Of a DNA stretch of 64,000 nt, positions 1 through 11,241 are shown piece after piece; position 1 is the stretch's first letter; every line of letters starts with the position of its first letter. Made by a program: the position numbers and the translations under genes. This DNA comes from Panagrolaimus kolymaensis (taxonomy: Eukaryota > Nematoda > Chromadorea > Rhabditida > Panagrolaimidae): the NCBI GenBank assembly GCA_028622995.1, contig JAJQJQ010000068.1, forward strand, positions 62,001 to 126,000. The letters are read 5' to 3'. Below the pieces are notes generated by a model. It did no database searches. It was given only the letters and a program-made list of their open reading frames with translations, and had not been told where the DNA came from.

Positions 1-178
1 ATTCATGCTATCACAGCCATCACCACCACCTTAAATACAACAAAGAAAAACTGTTCTTTTTTGTTGCATGTGAGACCCTTTTTTTTCTCAAACATTGAAA
101 CAAAATTTATTTTTATTCGATTATGTAGTTAGTTGTTGTTGATTTACCTGCAAAAAAAAAAAGACTATTATTAAAATA

Positions 179-1680
179 ATGATTTTTCCTTCAATTTCTC
201 GTAGTCGTTCATTATTATTTTATTCTCATCATCAAATTCGTCGTCAATTACATAAAATTACTCAAGTTGAACTTAATAATGGTGAAACAAAATGGGGGAA
301 TGTGGAATTAAAATTTGCTAAAGATACATTAAAATTACCACTTGTATGGCTTCGAGATCATTGTCGATCGGATGCATGTTATAATTGGCAAACAAATCAA
401 CGAAAATCCACTGCTGAAAATTTATTTAATCATGCTAAAGTTAATGAAAGGTAAATAAAAATAACTATGAAAAAAAATGTGGATTGAAGAGTAAAATATT
501 CATCGATAGAATTTTTGGAAGAAGCAAAAATTATTAAAAGTTGCCACAACTAAAACCTTTGCTTTCCAAAAATTTTTTAATTGAAACAATTTTCTCTAAA
601 ATTTCTAAAACTATTGAAGTCCTCCTTTCTAAAATCAATTTTTAGCGATGGAATAAAATTTGATGCTGAAGCCCAATTGCTAACAATAAATTGGAAAGAT
701 GGACATAAAAGTGAATTTAAAACTGAAGAATTATTACAATGGGCGGTTCAACCTTCCAATGAATCATTGCCCCTTCAACTTTGGAATGGAAAACTTCGAA
801 AAGTTCCAACAATATCAAAAAATAATTTTGATTTTTCACGTTTTTGTCTAAATTTTGCTAAATATGGTGTTGCAACTATTGAAGATGTGGAAGCTACAAC
901 AGAAGCCACAAAAAAATTATGTTTATCCATTGCACCCATTCATAATACATTTTTTGGTGATTTTTGGGTTTTTGGTAATGATGGAGAAGTAACTAAGGTT
1001 TGTTATATTAATTTTAGTTAAAAAAGCATTAAAAAAGATTTTAGGAAGAGCGAGATGACACTGCTTATGGATCAGAAGGGATTGGCCCACACACAGATGG
1101 CACATATTTTTCCCAAACTCCGGGCATTCAAGTATTTCAATGTTTAAAACCTGCTCAAACTGGCGGAGATACAGTTCTCGTTGATGGTTTTTCAGTAGCA
1201 GAATTATTTCGAAAAACATTTCCAGAATATTTTAAAATTCTTGCTGAAACTCCCATTGAACACCATTATCTTGAAGGGGTAAATCGAGATGGAACATTTA
1301 CACCAAGTAAATCAAAGATTCAACTTCATAGTCGTTCAATGTATGATTCCACTATTACCCTTCACAATGATCGAATCCTAAAAGTTCGATTTAATCCATA
1401 TGATCGAGCACCATTAAATTTGGGAACAGAAAATAATATTGAAAAAGTTATAAGTTTTTATGAAGCTTATGAAGCATTTTCTAAATTTATTCATAAACCC
1501 GAATTTGCTTTGGAAATAAGTTTAAAACCTGGCACCGTTATTTTTATTGATAATCATCGAGTATTACATGCAAGAACGGCATTTAAAGGTGAAAGAAAAA
1601 TGTGCGGATGTTATTTATCAAGGGATGATTTCTTTGCAAAAGCTCGAACTGTTTTACCTTCAGCTTTTAAACATATCTAA
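179..1680 (+). CDS. TMLHE: Trimethyllysine dioxygenase, mitochondrial (3 exons)
   Basis: The predicted 416-residue protein belongs to the gamma-butyrobetaine/trimethyllysine hydroxylase family. These Fe(II)/2-oxoglutarate enzymes act in carnitine synthesis; TMLHE makes 3-hydroxy-trimethyllysine in mitochondria. Exons are 179-450, 646-988 and 1045-1680; an in-frame alternative donor at 998 would add three residues. The N-terminus is basic and Ser/Arg-rich like a mitochondrial presequence. The N-terminal zinc-type domain shows WLRDHCRSDACYNWQT. The iron facial triad is visible: HTD at residues 221-223 and the distal His at about 380 in DNHRVLHARTAF. The C-terminus (CGCYLSRDD...AR) matches TMLHE better than BBOX1, which decides the name. 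Length is normal for the family. A poly(A) signal lies at 1777-1782. No breaks are seen. Confidence 0.9.
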
Positions 1681-1776
1681 TTCACAATGTTACATACATA
1701 TATGGAATCGTGTTATTATTTTATTCACTTATTGGGTTAAAAATGTGAAAGAATTTTGTGATCACTAAAAATGTTT

Positions 1777-1782
1777 AATAAA
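1777..1782 (+). terminator. Poly(A) signal AATAAA of the dioxygenase gene
   Basis: A canonical AATAAA lies about 100 bp after the stop codon of the trimethyllysine dioxygenase gene. It is the first such hexamer downstream. The rest of the interval 1681-2232 is A+T-rich and shows no further gene; a pyrimidine-rich stretch at about 2100-2200 precedes the RPB4 start. Confidence 0.55.
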
Positions 1783-2232
1783 TAGTTATTTTTAATGACA
1801 TTATTGCTGTTTGAAAAAAATAAGGGGCAAAGCTTCAAAGATTTAACTTTATAATTTAAAAAAATAAATCAGTAAAATCTTTATGTACAAATGCTGGATT
1901 CCTTTAGTTTATAGATGGCTTTGAACCATAAGGCAATTTGGTTATAAATGGTGTTACAAGAATGCATTTTTTGTTTTCGGTTAATGTACATTGAAAGGTT
2001 GATAAAAATTTGGGAAGAAAAAACTTTGAAAGCTTCAAACATTTTTTCAACAAAATTTCAAAAATTAGTGAGGCAATGTTTCGTTGTAAGAATTTTGACC
2101 TCCCAAACTCTCTCCAATTTACTTTCTTTCATTCCTCTTTTTTTGCGCGGCTTCTTTCTTTCTTCCATCTTTCATCAAAACTTTTTTTCATCTTCTGTCA
2201 AACCTTCAATTTATCAAATTTCAAATCAAAAA

Positions 2233-2845
2233 ATGGCTCAAAATCATGATAAAGATGTGGTGGAAGAAGATGCAGCTGAACTTAAATTTCCTCCAGGTTT
2301 GTTTTCCTCTTCTATCTTGTTACCATCTTTCACATTTCATTATTTTAGAATTCGACAAAGATGGATGTGATGCTTTATTGATCTCTGAAGTCTTTTTATT
2401 GCTTGATCATCGTCGAAAACAAGGTGAACAAAAAGAAGAAATTGAAGATATTTCAGAAGTATTTGTGAAAACTATTGATTACTGTCGTCGACTTTCTCGT
2501 TTCAAAACTCGTGATACCATTCGAAGTGTTCGAGCGTAAGTTACCTTTTCTTACTTTTTTTTGAATGTTTGTTAAAGCTTGATTTGACAAAACCGATCTG
2601 TAACAAAGTTCTGTTATGTCATAAACAAAGCTATGCTTGAATTACCTTTGTCTAATTGGTTCATTTTTAGCATATTCTCTGCTTGTTCTGTTTTACACAA
2701 ATTTGAAGTCGCTCAACTTGTCAACTTATGTCCTGAAAATGCTGAAGAAGGAAAAGCTTTGGTTCCAAGCCTTGAAAGCAAAATAGAAGATGAAGAGCTC
2801 GAGCAATTACTTCGTGAACTGCATACAAAGAAATCATTTCAATAA
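2233..2845 (+). CDS. rpb-4: RNA polymerase II subunit RPB4 (3 exons)
   Basis: Exons 2233-2296, 2349-2535 and 2671-2845 give a 141-residue protein, almost the same length as human POLR2D (142). It aligns along its whole length: an acidic N-terminus ([14 protein letters not shown]), the [13 protein letters not shown] helix, [18 protein letters not shown] and the C-terminal [17 protein letters not shown]...[21 protein letters not shown]4 pairs with RPB7 to form the stalk of RNA polymerase II. It acts in the nucleus in initiation, and in mRNA export and decay. Splice phases are consistent (1 then 2). The next gene starts only 188 bp downstream on the same strand, so the two may share a polycistronic transcript. 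Confidence 0.95.
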
Positions 2846-3019
2846 TAATCTTTTCTATGTTTATGATGTTTTGTTATATTTATATATTCTTTGTTGTTTG
2901 AATTTTGTATGATAATAATTTGATCTCTTTTTTTGTGTTACTTTCTTTGTTATTAGGATTATTCATTCCTTTACTATTTGCTTTAACATTTTCCCATATG
3001 TGAATTCGACGTTAATTTA

Positions 3020-3033
3020 CGGTACCCTTAGAT
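3020..3033 (+). promoter_or_regulatory. Candidate trans-splice acceptor before the Dishevelled gene
   Basis: A CCTTAG acceptor ends at 3031, two bases before the ATG at 3034. It lies 188 bp after the stop codon of rpb-4. In nematodes an acceptor with no upstream donor at this spacing often marks spliced-leader addition to a downstream operon gene. That is inferred from position; no spliced-leader RNA gene is in the window. Confidence 0.45.
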
Positions 3034-5587
3034 ATGCTATCAGACGATGAAACAACTACAAAAGTTTATTATTTCCTTGATGGCAATACTCCATTTGTTT
3101 CCACAGTTGAAGTTCCACCAGATAAAATAACTTTGGGAGATTTTAAAAAGGTGTTTCAAAAGCAAAACTTTAAATATTTTTGTAAAGAATTTGATCCTGA
3201 TTTGAAGAGAGAAGTAAAGGTGGAGTTATCCAGCGATAGTCAGAAGTTGCACAAATCACAAAATGGATTGATTCAACTTGTTTTACTTCCCATTTATCAA
3301 ACCAATGGACAAAATAATGGTGGAACATTGCCTCGAACTTTAAAAACTTCAAAGGAAATGCAAGGATCTTTGAAGGTTTGACATAAAGCAATTGTGTTTT
3401 ATTTATTTAACATAAATTTTTTAAGTTAAAGAAACGTGCATCAGCTCAAGCACTTTCTGCAATCACAGATGAAACAACAGATTTTGGAATGCATCGAGTT
3501 TCTCTTGCAACTGATCCATCAGCGATGACATTTTTTAGTCGACGAGCTGGTGAACATCTTGCTGATGTTTATAGTTCTGATGATGATGATGGTGGAGACG
3601 ATGAGGATGATGATGATAAAATTCTCGCAGGTTCCAATGAATCTTCTAATCCCACTGATAGTCCCAAAAGAGGAAGAAGGAATCGTGAACACAAATCATA
3701 TGTACCTTCAACCATTTCATCTGCCACTCATTCAAGCAGCCATTCAGCTTCATTACCAAGATTGGATGAAATAAAAATTTCAATGAAAAATGCTTCATGT
3801 CTTGGCATTCAAGTGGTTGATCATGATGGTGGAATATTTGTATCAAATATTAAAGTTGGAAGTGCTGCAGATCAATGTGGACTTTTAGAAATTGGTGATC
3901 AAATTATTCAAGTTAATAATGTTAGTTTTGAATATTTATCGATTAATCAAGCTATTGCTGAATTACAAAAGGTTGCTCGATCCAAGAGGTAAATTGATTT
4001 AGATAATTTTTGAAGTAATAGTATTTGTTTGATTTTAGAACAGTGAAAATGTTTGTTGCAAAGCGCCCAATAATTGATCGAAAATCAGATGGATTAAGTA
4101 TTCTATGTGAAACTATGCCATTGGATGTATCAAATTGGGTTGAAGCTACTGCTCAACCTCAAGCAGCAGAACCCATGAAACCTTTTAAAGATTTGGATGG
4201 CCCTAATAATAATTTTATTGATGATGGAGGAATTACGAGTGATGAAGAGCGAGCAGCTTATATTGATCGAAGAAATGGTGTTGGAGCATGCTTAGTTCCA
4301 GCATTGCATAATTTTAGAAATAATAATTGTTTTGATCAACCAATGCCAAATACTAATCCCATTTCTTTACCACTACCACCTGTTGTAGCAGCAACAACGA
4401 CAGCAATGAGAAAGGAAGATGAAGAAAATGGTGAGAGACATATTCGATTTTGATTGATTTAACTAATTTGGGAATTTTAGAATTTCTTCATATTTCATTA
4501 ACAACTGAAACCGATCCATTAATAATTCTTCGAAGAATGGTTCATCCAAAATCGGGTTTAATTATAACTGATCGAAAATGGCTTAAAATTCCTTTTCCAA
4601 ATAGTTTTATTGGAAATGAAATGATTGATTGGCTGCTTCAAAATGTATCGGATTTTAAAAACAAGAAGCATGCAGTTACATATGCTAATATGCTTTTAAA
4701 TCGAGGATGGGTTCGGCATGTATTGAATGGAAAATTTTTTGATAAAAAGCGTTATTATTTTTTTGAAGGTAAGTTTTCTTCTTCTTTGGATTACGGTATT
4801 TTGGACGCATTTTTGGTACTTCGAGACACCATTTTTTATTTATCTACCAAAAACCATTTCAAAGTTAAATGCTACAATAACCAGAATATCTTTTTTATGT
4901 TTTATAAACTTTTTTAATACCTTTCCTCCATTTTTTTCAGACTCAATTATTGCATATCGAAAACAAGTTGAACAACAACTTCAAAGACAACAAGCAGCAT
5001 TCAAGCAGCCCGTTGCTTCAACTACTACTGAAGTCACATATCTTGGTTCGCCCACTTATTTTCCTCATACTCATCATCAACAACAACAACAACAACCAAA
5101 ACAAAAGCAACAACAGCAACAATCAAATAATCTCAAATCCATGCCCGCGAGTTGTGGAATGCTTCCTGGATCTTCCCATCATCAATTTATAGCAACACAA
5201 AATTCATATTTAACTGGAAGCCGAATTCCAACAAATTCAGCTGCAGCAATATCAAATCGAGCGACTCAAAGTCAACCTCGACTTCAATCAACAACCATTC
5301 GTTCACCATTTTATCCTCCACCACCTAATCAGCCTTCACCGTGTGCTCCTCCATTATCAAATAATTGGCAACCTTTATCTCCCATTGTTCATAATCGAGA
5401 ACAGCAACAACATCTTCATGAGCATCATCGACGATCATGCGATTCACCGCAAACGAATGATTATGCTTCGATGATTCAAGGTGAAATCAATTCCAATTAC
5501 ATGTCTGTTCCTTCAAACACTCCAAATACTTTGAGTGCGAATAGCTCAACTGCCTTACTTCCGATAATTCCAAAATTTCTTCGCTAA
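3034..5587 (+). CDS. dsh: Dishevelled homologue, Wnt signalling scaffold (5 exons)
   Basis: Exons 3034-3375, 3426-3988, 4039-4430, 4481-4768 and 4941-5587 join in frame to 743 residues. Three signature domains appear in the Dishevelled order. A DIX domain lies at about 8-90 (KVYYFLDGNTPFV, ITLGDFKKVF). A PDZ domain at about 230-310 has carboxylate-binding loop CLGIQV and GGIFVSNIKVGSAADQCG. A DEP domain at about 450-530 contains SGLIITDRKWLKIPFPNSFIG and NRGWVRHVLN. Between DIX and PDZ is an acidic run of Asp/Glu. After DEP the tail is rich in Gln, His, Ser and Pro. Dishevelled links Frizzled receptors to the Axin destruction complex (DIX polymerisation) and to planar polarity (DEP). Worms usually have several paralogues (dsh-1, dsh-2, mig-5); I cannot say which this is. 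The acceptor of exon 2 could be 3425 or 3431. Confidence 0.93.
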
Positions 5588-5933
5588 TAATTTTATCTTA
5601 TTTATTTATTCTAATTTTTTATTGTTGCAATAACTTTTTTTTTCTCATTTGATTTGTATTTTTTCCAGAGACTGGTCTCTCTTTATTTTTTTGTTTAATT
5701 TGCAATGGTAAAAATGTATTATCTCACTTTTTTTGTTGCCTTCCTATCTTTTATCTTTTTTTATTCCACGTATCTTTTTTTTAATATTAAAAAATATCAA
5801 TAAATAAAAAAATAAATCATTTTTTGTTTTAAACTTTTTTTTAATAGAAATAATGAGATCAAAAAAGAATTTTTTTTTTGAAAGATGCATTTCTGGAAAA
5901 TTAAAGTAATCTTTGGCGATGATTAATCAAAGT
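5588..5933. other. Short region between convergent 3' ends
   Basis: This A+T-rich spacer separates the Dishevelled stop from the stop of the UDP-glycosyltransferase on the other strand. It holds an AATAAA at 5799-5804 that could serve the plus-strand gene. Nothing else is recognisable. Confidence 0.5.
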
Positions 5934-7881
5934 TTATGATTTTCCTTTCAAAAGCGGCGGCGGTGGCAATGTCGTCGTCGTATCACTGTTAACTATTATT
6001 CTTATAATTAAATTAATAAACTTCAAAAGAGCTATCCAAAAAAAGGCAAAAATTGCAAAAAGTGGCAAGAAAATATCCAAGCAATAAAGTTGGATGAAAT
6101 TTAATTCAGTTGAAACCAAAATTAAATGTTCCAATGGACCAAATTCAATAACCTTTTCAGTCCATTCAATAATTTCAGAAACAATTTTTCTTCGATGTTT
6201 TCGTAATTGAGCTGCATTTTCTCTTGCTTTTTGCTTGAATTTTTTATTTTCAAGAATGGTTTTAATTGCATTGGAAATAGTTTCTTGGGTGAGAGACATT
6301 TTATCCAGAGTTACTCCTATTTCACGGCGAATGGCTCCAACACTATTTTGAAAATTATCCAAATATAATGGAATTGTGATTACTGGAATTCCAAATGCAA
6401 AAGCTTCATTTATTGAGTTCGCTCCAGCATGAGTGATAAACATTTTAGTTCGATCATCCGCTAAAAATAAATTTGCATTTTGGCGGTTTTATTTTGATAG
6501 GAAAAAATTTTAAATTTTTTTTACCAAGAAGTTGCTGTTGGGGAATCCAATTTCGAATAAATATATTTTCTGGCAAATTTGTTTTATTATTATTGACTAA
6601 CTCAACAGATTCCAAAAATATATCATCGCCTCTATCAATTTTCCAAATAAAACATAAATTAGGAAATTTTTTAAATGCTTCAATAAACTCAAGTTTCGTA
6701 TTTTTAGGTAAATTTTTTGTTTGAACTAACGACCCAAATGAAAATATAACCACACCTTTTGGGCATGAATTATAAATATTTTCATAATCCTAAAAGCAAG
6801 CGATTCAAAAAAAAATCATAAAAACGAAAAAATTAAAGTTACTTCAGTCAAAGAATTTTGTTTTGTGTCATCAACCATTAAACCACCAACATCAATAAAA
6901 TTCCTCAAAATAGGTCTTGCTGTTTCAGTGAATTCATTAACATTAATAAAATATGCACTAATTCTTTTTGATAAAAATTTTAATGGATCTATTATTTTAT
7001 ATTTAGTTGAAGAATATTTTTTGTTTTTGTTGTTGCTTAAATTTATTAAAGCTTTCGAATTATATGGAAGAAATAATCTTTGGCATGAAAGAAGCAAAAT
7101 ATTTTCTATTCTTTCTAAATATGTCATTTGATCGGATGCTTTACTAAAAATAACTGAAATATTGAGAAAAAATAATATTAACTTTTTTGGAAGTTTGCGA
7201 GGACTTACATGGAACATAACTTGGCAAAGCATTGAGTCCACTAACAAATTCCATAATTGGTGCTGTTCCATAAGAGGAAGTTGCAATAATTTTTTCGATA
7301 CCCAAATATTGAATCCATAAACCTGGGCATAAATCAATTAATTCAAAAACAATTAAATCATAATTTTCTTTTTGCAATTGTGAAGTTATTGGATCGCTAA
7401 TTAGTCCTTAAAAAGCTTTCTTTACAAAATCCTCGAGAAAAATAATTAGGAAGCATAAAACTAACCTTGACATTGATCCAAAGAAATTTTTAATAATCTT
7501 TGAATATTTTCTGGCCATAATAAATTTTCTCTTCTCAAAAACATTTGTTCATTTTTATAATCAAATTTATATAAAATATTTGGATCATATCCATTTGGAT
7601 GATGAACGATTATAGTTTGTGCGAGAGTATCAAATTCGGGTAAAGTATCAGGATCAAAAGTTGTTTGAAAAAATGTCTAAATTTTTTTTATATTACAAAT
7701 CTCTGCGACTAATAAAACGTCGAATAAAACATACAACATTATGACCATGTGTTACAAGAACATCAGATATTTTTGCCATAAATTTTGCATGACTTCTCCC
7801 GAGTAAAGGTGACCATACAAGGATTTTAGATGCATCGAAAATATTTAAAAATGAAAGAAATAAAAGTAAAACTTTCAGCAT
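5934..7881 (-). CDS. UDP-glycosyltransferase, family 1 (6 exons)
   Basis: Exons on the minus strand, in transcript order, are 7881-7735, 7676-7466, 7406-7209, 7153-6843, 6789-6525 and 6460-5934, giving 552 residues. An upstream in-frame ATG at 7968 would add 29 residues, but the chosen start begins a clean signal peptide (MLKVLLLFLSFLNIFDAS) followed by KILVWSP, as usual in nematode UGTs. The C-terminal half has the sugar-nucleotide signature: FSFGSLV, NWIPQQQLLADDRTKMFITHAG and FGIPVITIP. A hydrophobic membrane segment precedes a short tail, so the enzyme probably faces the ER lumen. UGTs conjugate UDP-sugars to small lipophilic compounds. One oddity is that the usual Asp-Gln contacting the sugar reads Asp-Asn. 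The first donor was set at GTATGT (7734) because it yields HGHNVTFFQTTFDP. Confidence 0.88.
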
Positions 7882-9123
7882 TGATTCTGAAATCCATAAA
7901 TTATTGTTTCTTGATGGTCGAATAATTTTTTTAATTTTATAAAGAAAATATTTCCCAAAAATACGCATTTTTTTAAAACTAACCTTTCATTATTATTTTA
8001 CTACCAGAAATTTTATAAACAAAATATTAAACAGAAAACAATATCCAAATTTAAATTCGACCTTTTATTTAAACTATTTTTAGAATTTTTTTTTCTTCAA
8101 CAAAACCTAAAACTTTTGACAACATCAACAACAATAACTAACTTCCTGTGGCATTGACCTTTAGCGACGACGGCGGGAAAAACACAAAACTAAAATAACT
8201 AAATAATTCTTTGTGTTATTTTATTTTATTCCAAAAACGCGAAGACAATAAATAATCTTATTATTTTTTAAGAAGATGATGATCCCATTGAAATTCACAT
8301 TGTCGCCATTTATTCCGCTTACATAAATTTGTTAAATTTGCAAAATAAAAATGGTTTAAAAAAATTATTGGCAGACGACTGACCTCGATCTTTTCTTTAT
8401 TTTTTCTTTTTTTTTTCTAGCCTTCAAAAAATGGGGATTTTACGAAAGACGAATTTTGAGGAAAACTATTTTTTAGGAAATCGCTTCCCTGTGAATTGAG
8501 AAAATACACTAAAAAAGAAAGACGTTTTTTTAGTCATCGGTAAAAAAAACTGTGACTAAATTTTTCAAAACCCTTTTTTTATTTTTTTGAGTTTATTTGT
8601 ATCATTTTTCTTTTTCCAGACGATTGGTGTTTATTTATTTATTTATTTATTAAGGCATGCATGATTTTTGTTATTTAAATATTTAACTTTATTTTTAAAG
8701 GAGGTCAATATTTTTTGTTGATTTTCTTCTTCATTGAGACCAGAAAAAATCGTGTTAAAGTGAAATGGAAATGTAAAGTGGATCGAAGAGAAAAAAATGA
8801 AAAAACTGAAGAAAAAAACTGTCCAAAAAAATTCAAAGTGATTATGTTTATTTTAGTCGTAAAAATAGAAGAGGAATTTGTTGAAAATCTTTTAAACCTT
8901 TTCTTTAAATCAAAAATTTTTATCAAGAAAAATATTTGCGGGAACTTTGAGAAAAAAATTAAAAAATTAACACCTGTTCTCTTTTCCTCAACAATTTTAG
9001 GTACAGGTGAAAAATTGTTTACTAATAATTTATTTACATCCATTTTTTTTAATAAAAAAAATATAATAAATATTTGCTAATGTTTCATAATTAATTAAAA
9101 GAAAAAACCCGTGAGCAACTTTT
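7882..9123. other. Intergenic: UGT promoter side and 3' flank of receptor 1
   Basis: This interval holds the upstream region of the UGT gene and the 3' flank of the first chemoreceptor, both on the minus strand. A short GACGACGGCGGG cluster lies near 8165-8177, about 290 bp upstream of the UGT start, and a TTTA microsatellite near 8630-8652. Open frames at about 8705-9080 are lysine/phenylalanine-rich on both strands and look like chance products of poly(A)/poly(T) DNA. Confidence 0.5.
8630..8652. repeat. TTTA microsatellite
   Basis: Five or more uninterrupted TTTA units in intergenic A+T-rich DNA. Confidence 0.8.
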
Positions 9124-11241
9124 TTATTTTTTCTTATTTTTTTCAAATCCACTGTTCCATGCTTTTTGAAGAGAAATGAAATGTTCTTTTGGAGTTGATT
9201 CATGTAATAATTGTTTTCCAGTCACAGATAAAATGACAAATTCTTGTTGCGGAGAAATTCGTGAATCAATTGGATTACAAATTCCAAAAATTCGTAAACT
9301 AAAAGAATATATAAAAAAAGCATTAATTATGACTGAATTTCTGATTTAAAAAAATACCTGTATCGTCGCTTAATGGCTGGAATGGTTAAAATAAAGGTGA
9401 ATGGAAAAATAGTAAAACATGTTCCATAAATAATATGTAAAAGACATTCAAAAAATTTACTTAAAAATGCACTTTGATCCGGAGGCCTAAAAACTCCAGA
9501 ATTTATTATTAGAATTACAAAGACTTTTTTTTGGTTAAATTTCAAAATTAGGGTATTTCTTTATTCAAAAGTATGAATTTTTAAATAGCTTTTAAGGAAA
9601 AGGAAATTTCTAACAACAAAAATAATTTCATATCAAAACTTTTTAAAAACAAATTTGTCATTGTTTTTTTCTTCTGAAAAACCTTTAATGCAAGAAAATT
9701 TTATTTTTCACTTTTACTTTTTTTTGTTGCCTAATATAAAATTTTTATCCTCAACCTTTAAATTATTTTTTTTAATATTTCAATTTTAAAGGTCGACGAC
9801 GACTAATAAAAAATATTTATTCTTTCTTTCTTACGCTGAAGCAATAATAATTCCTCGAGTGGTTTGAAATACGGTAGCTATGACAATATGAAATACACAA
9901 AAAATGCATAAAAATGCCATCGTTCGATTAGTTTGAATATTTTCATATGATTGATATCTTTCAGATAAGGTTTGATTTCTCAATGGATCCAAATGATGAT
10001 ATCTAGTTTTAAGAACAATAAAAAATGCTGCCCATGTAATTATTAACAAAGCTAATAAAATATAATTTGCAGGCATAACTCCCACGAGTTTTAAATATAA
10101 AACTAATACATTCGCAATAAATGATAAAACATACTATAAAAAAAATTTTCACTGTATATTTAAATTTTTTGTGCCGAGAGAAGAAATTTTTCGTGTTGAA
10201 ACAAATTTTAAAAACTTACAGGTGAAAAACAAACTAAACCAATAAAATAAGCAGAAAACCAAGTTTCATAATTTCGAGTTTTTAAATTTGATATCATTCT
10301 TTCAATAACAATGGAAATTTCAACCAAATGGGAACCAACATTAAAAATGCCTAATAAAAATACAAGCCAAAATTGAAAGTTTGTAGAATAAAAAGTATCA
10401 CATGAAAAATATCCGGCAAGTAAAGCAAATCTAAAAAGTGAAGAAATTATTAATTTTGAAAGCTTTTTTATTTCTTATTTTGAAGCGAAAATTTATTTGG
10501 TGATCCAAATGCTTTTTTTTTGCTATAGGCAATATGAGTCAGTCAATGGAAGCTATTATTATGCGTCTTGCGTATATGAGACACATGTTTTCTGTATTTT
10601 AAATGCCCCAGAATCTTTCACAAAAAAAAGAAACTTTACTTTCCCATAAAACACAAATCACGATGGCTGGATAGTTGTGTTGTAACCCAATAATTTAAAA
10701 ACCCGCAATTTTGGACTATTTTTTAATTATAACTATGGTCGACTTTTTTTCTTTTTTTAAAACAAAAAACTGTCGGCTAATTTATCTTTATGATTCACTT
10801 TTAAAACCACGCTAGGTTCATTTTTTTAGTTAAATTTTGATCACGAGATTTCAAGTTTTTCTTTTTATGGCTAAAGAAAAGCTTTGATTTTAAAAACTTT
10901 AACAAAGAGGAGTGAGAAGTCTCAAGATTTCAAATATTCCGCTGCGGGTCAAAGTCAAAAAATAGGACAAACCTAATAAATGCTCGGCAAATAATGCATA
11001 CACACATGCTAAAACATACAAATCTTAAATGAAGATGAACACTTTTAGCTTTAAATAAAACATAGGCCAAAATGCAAGAATTTATTAAAGTTAAAATTTC
11101 AATAAATCCCTCAAAAATATATAACCGAACTAAAAGCATCCCCATACACTGTGGCGGCAGTGGCGAAGAAATAATACTAATAAAAACAGCCGCATTTTCA
11201 TTATTTGAAGTTTCATTAATAATAGCAGCAGCAGCAACCAT
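9124..11241 (-). CDS. Serpentine chemoreceptor, Sra/Sre type (receptor 1, 5 exons)
   Basis: Transcript-order exons are 11241-10973, 10430-10220, 10133-9835, 9486-9358 and 9298-9124, giving 360 residues. Repeated hydrophobic segments fit a seven-helix receptor. The third-helix end reads EISIVIERMISNL, and the loop after helix 5 reads LSERYQSYENIQTNRT, a motif typical of the nematode Sra/Srab/Sre superfamily. The N-terminus is short with N-glycosylation sites (NET, then a TM run). Such receptors act in the cilia of chemosensory neurons and are thought to bind environmental or worm-derived odorants through G proteins; the ligand is unknown. The neighbour at 14-16.6 kb is a paralogue with the same position, phase and 211-nt size of exon 2. 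The poorly conserved C-terminal tail (last exon) is the least certain part. Confidence 0.8.

Noticed and set aside
10..22. TATCACAGCCA, identical to the miR-2 family seed region
   Set aside because: The 5' arm of a miR-2 hairpin would lie outside the window, and the downstream bases do not match the mature sequence. Likely chance.
7698..7734. Read-through of the UGT first exon to the stop after FISRRDL
   Set aside because: Using the GTATGT donor at 7734 restores the conserved GHNVTFFQTTFDPD of UGTs, so the extra residues are intronic.
8705..9080. Overlapping open frames of 112 and 121 codons on opposite strands
   Set aside because: Both are Lys/Phe-rich reflections of poly(A)/poly(T) sequence, with no supporting motif.
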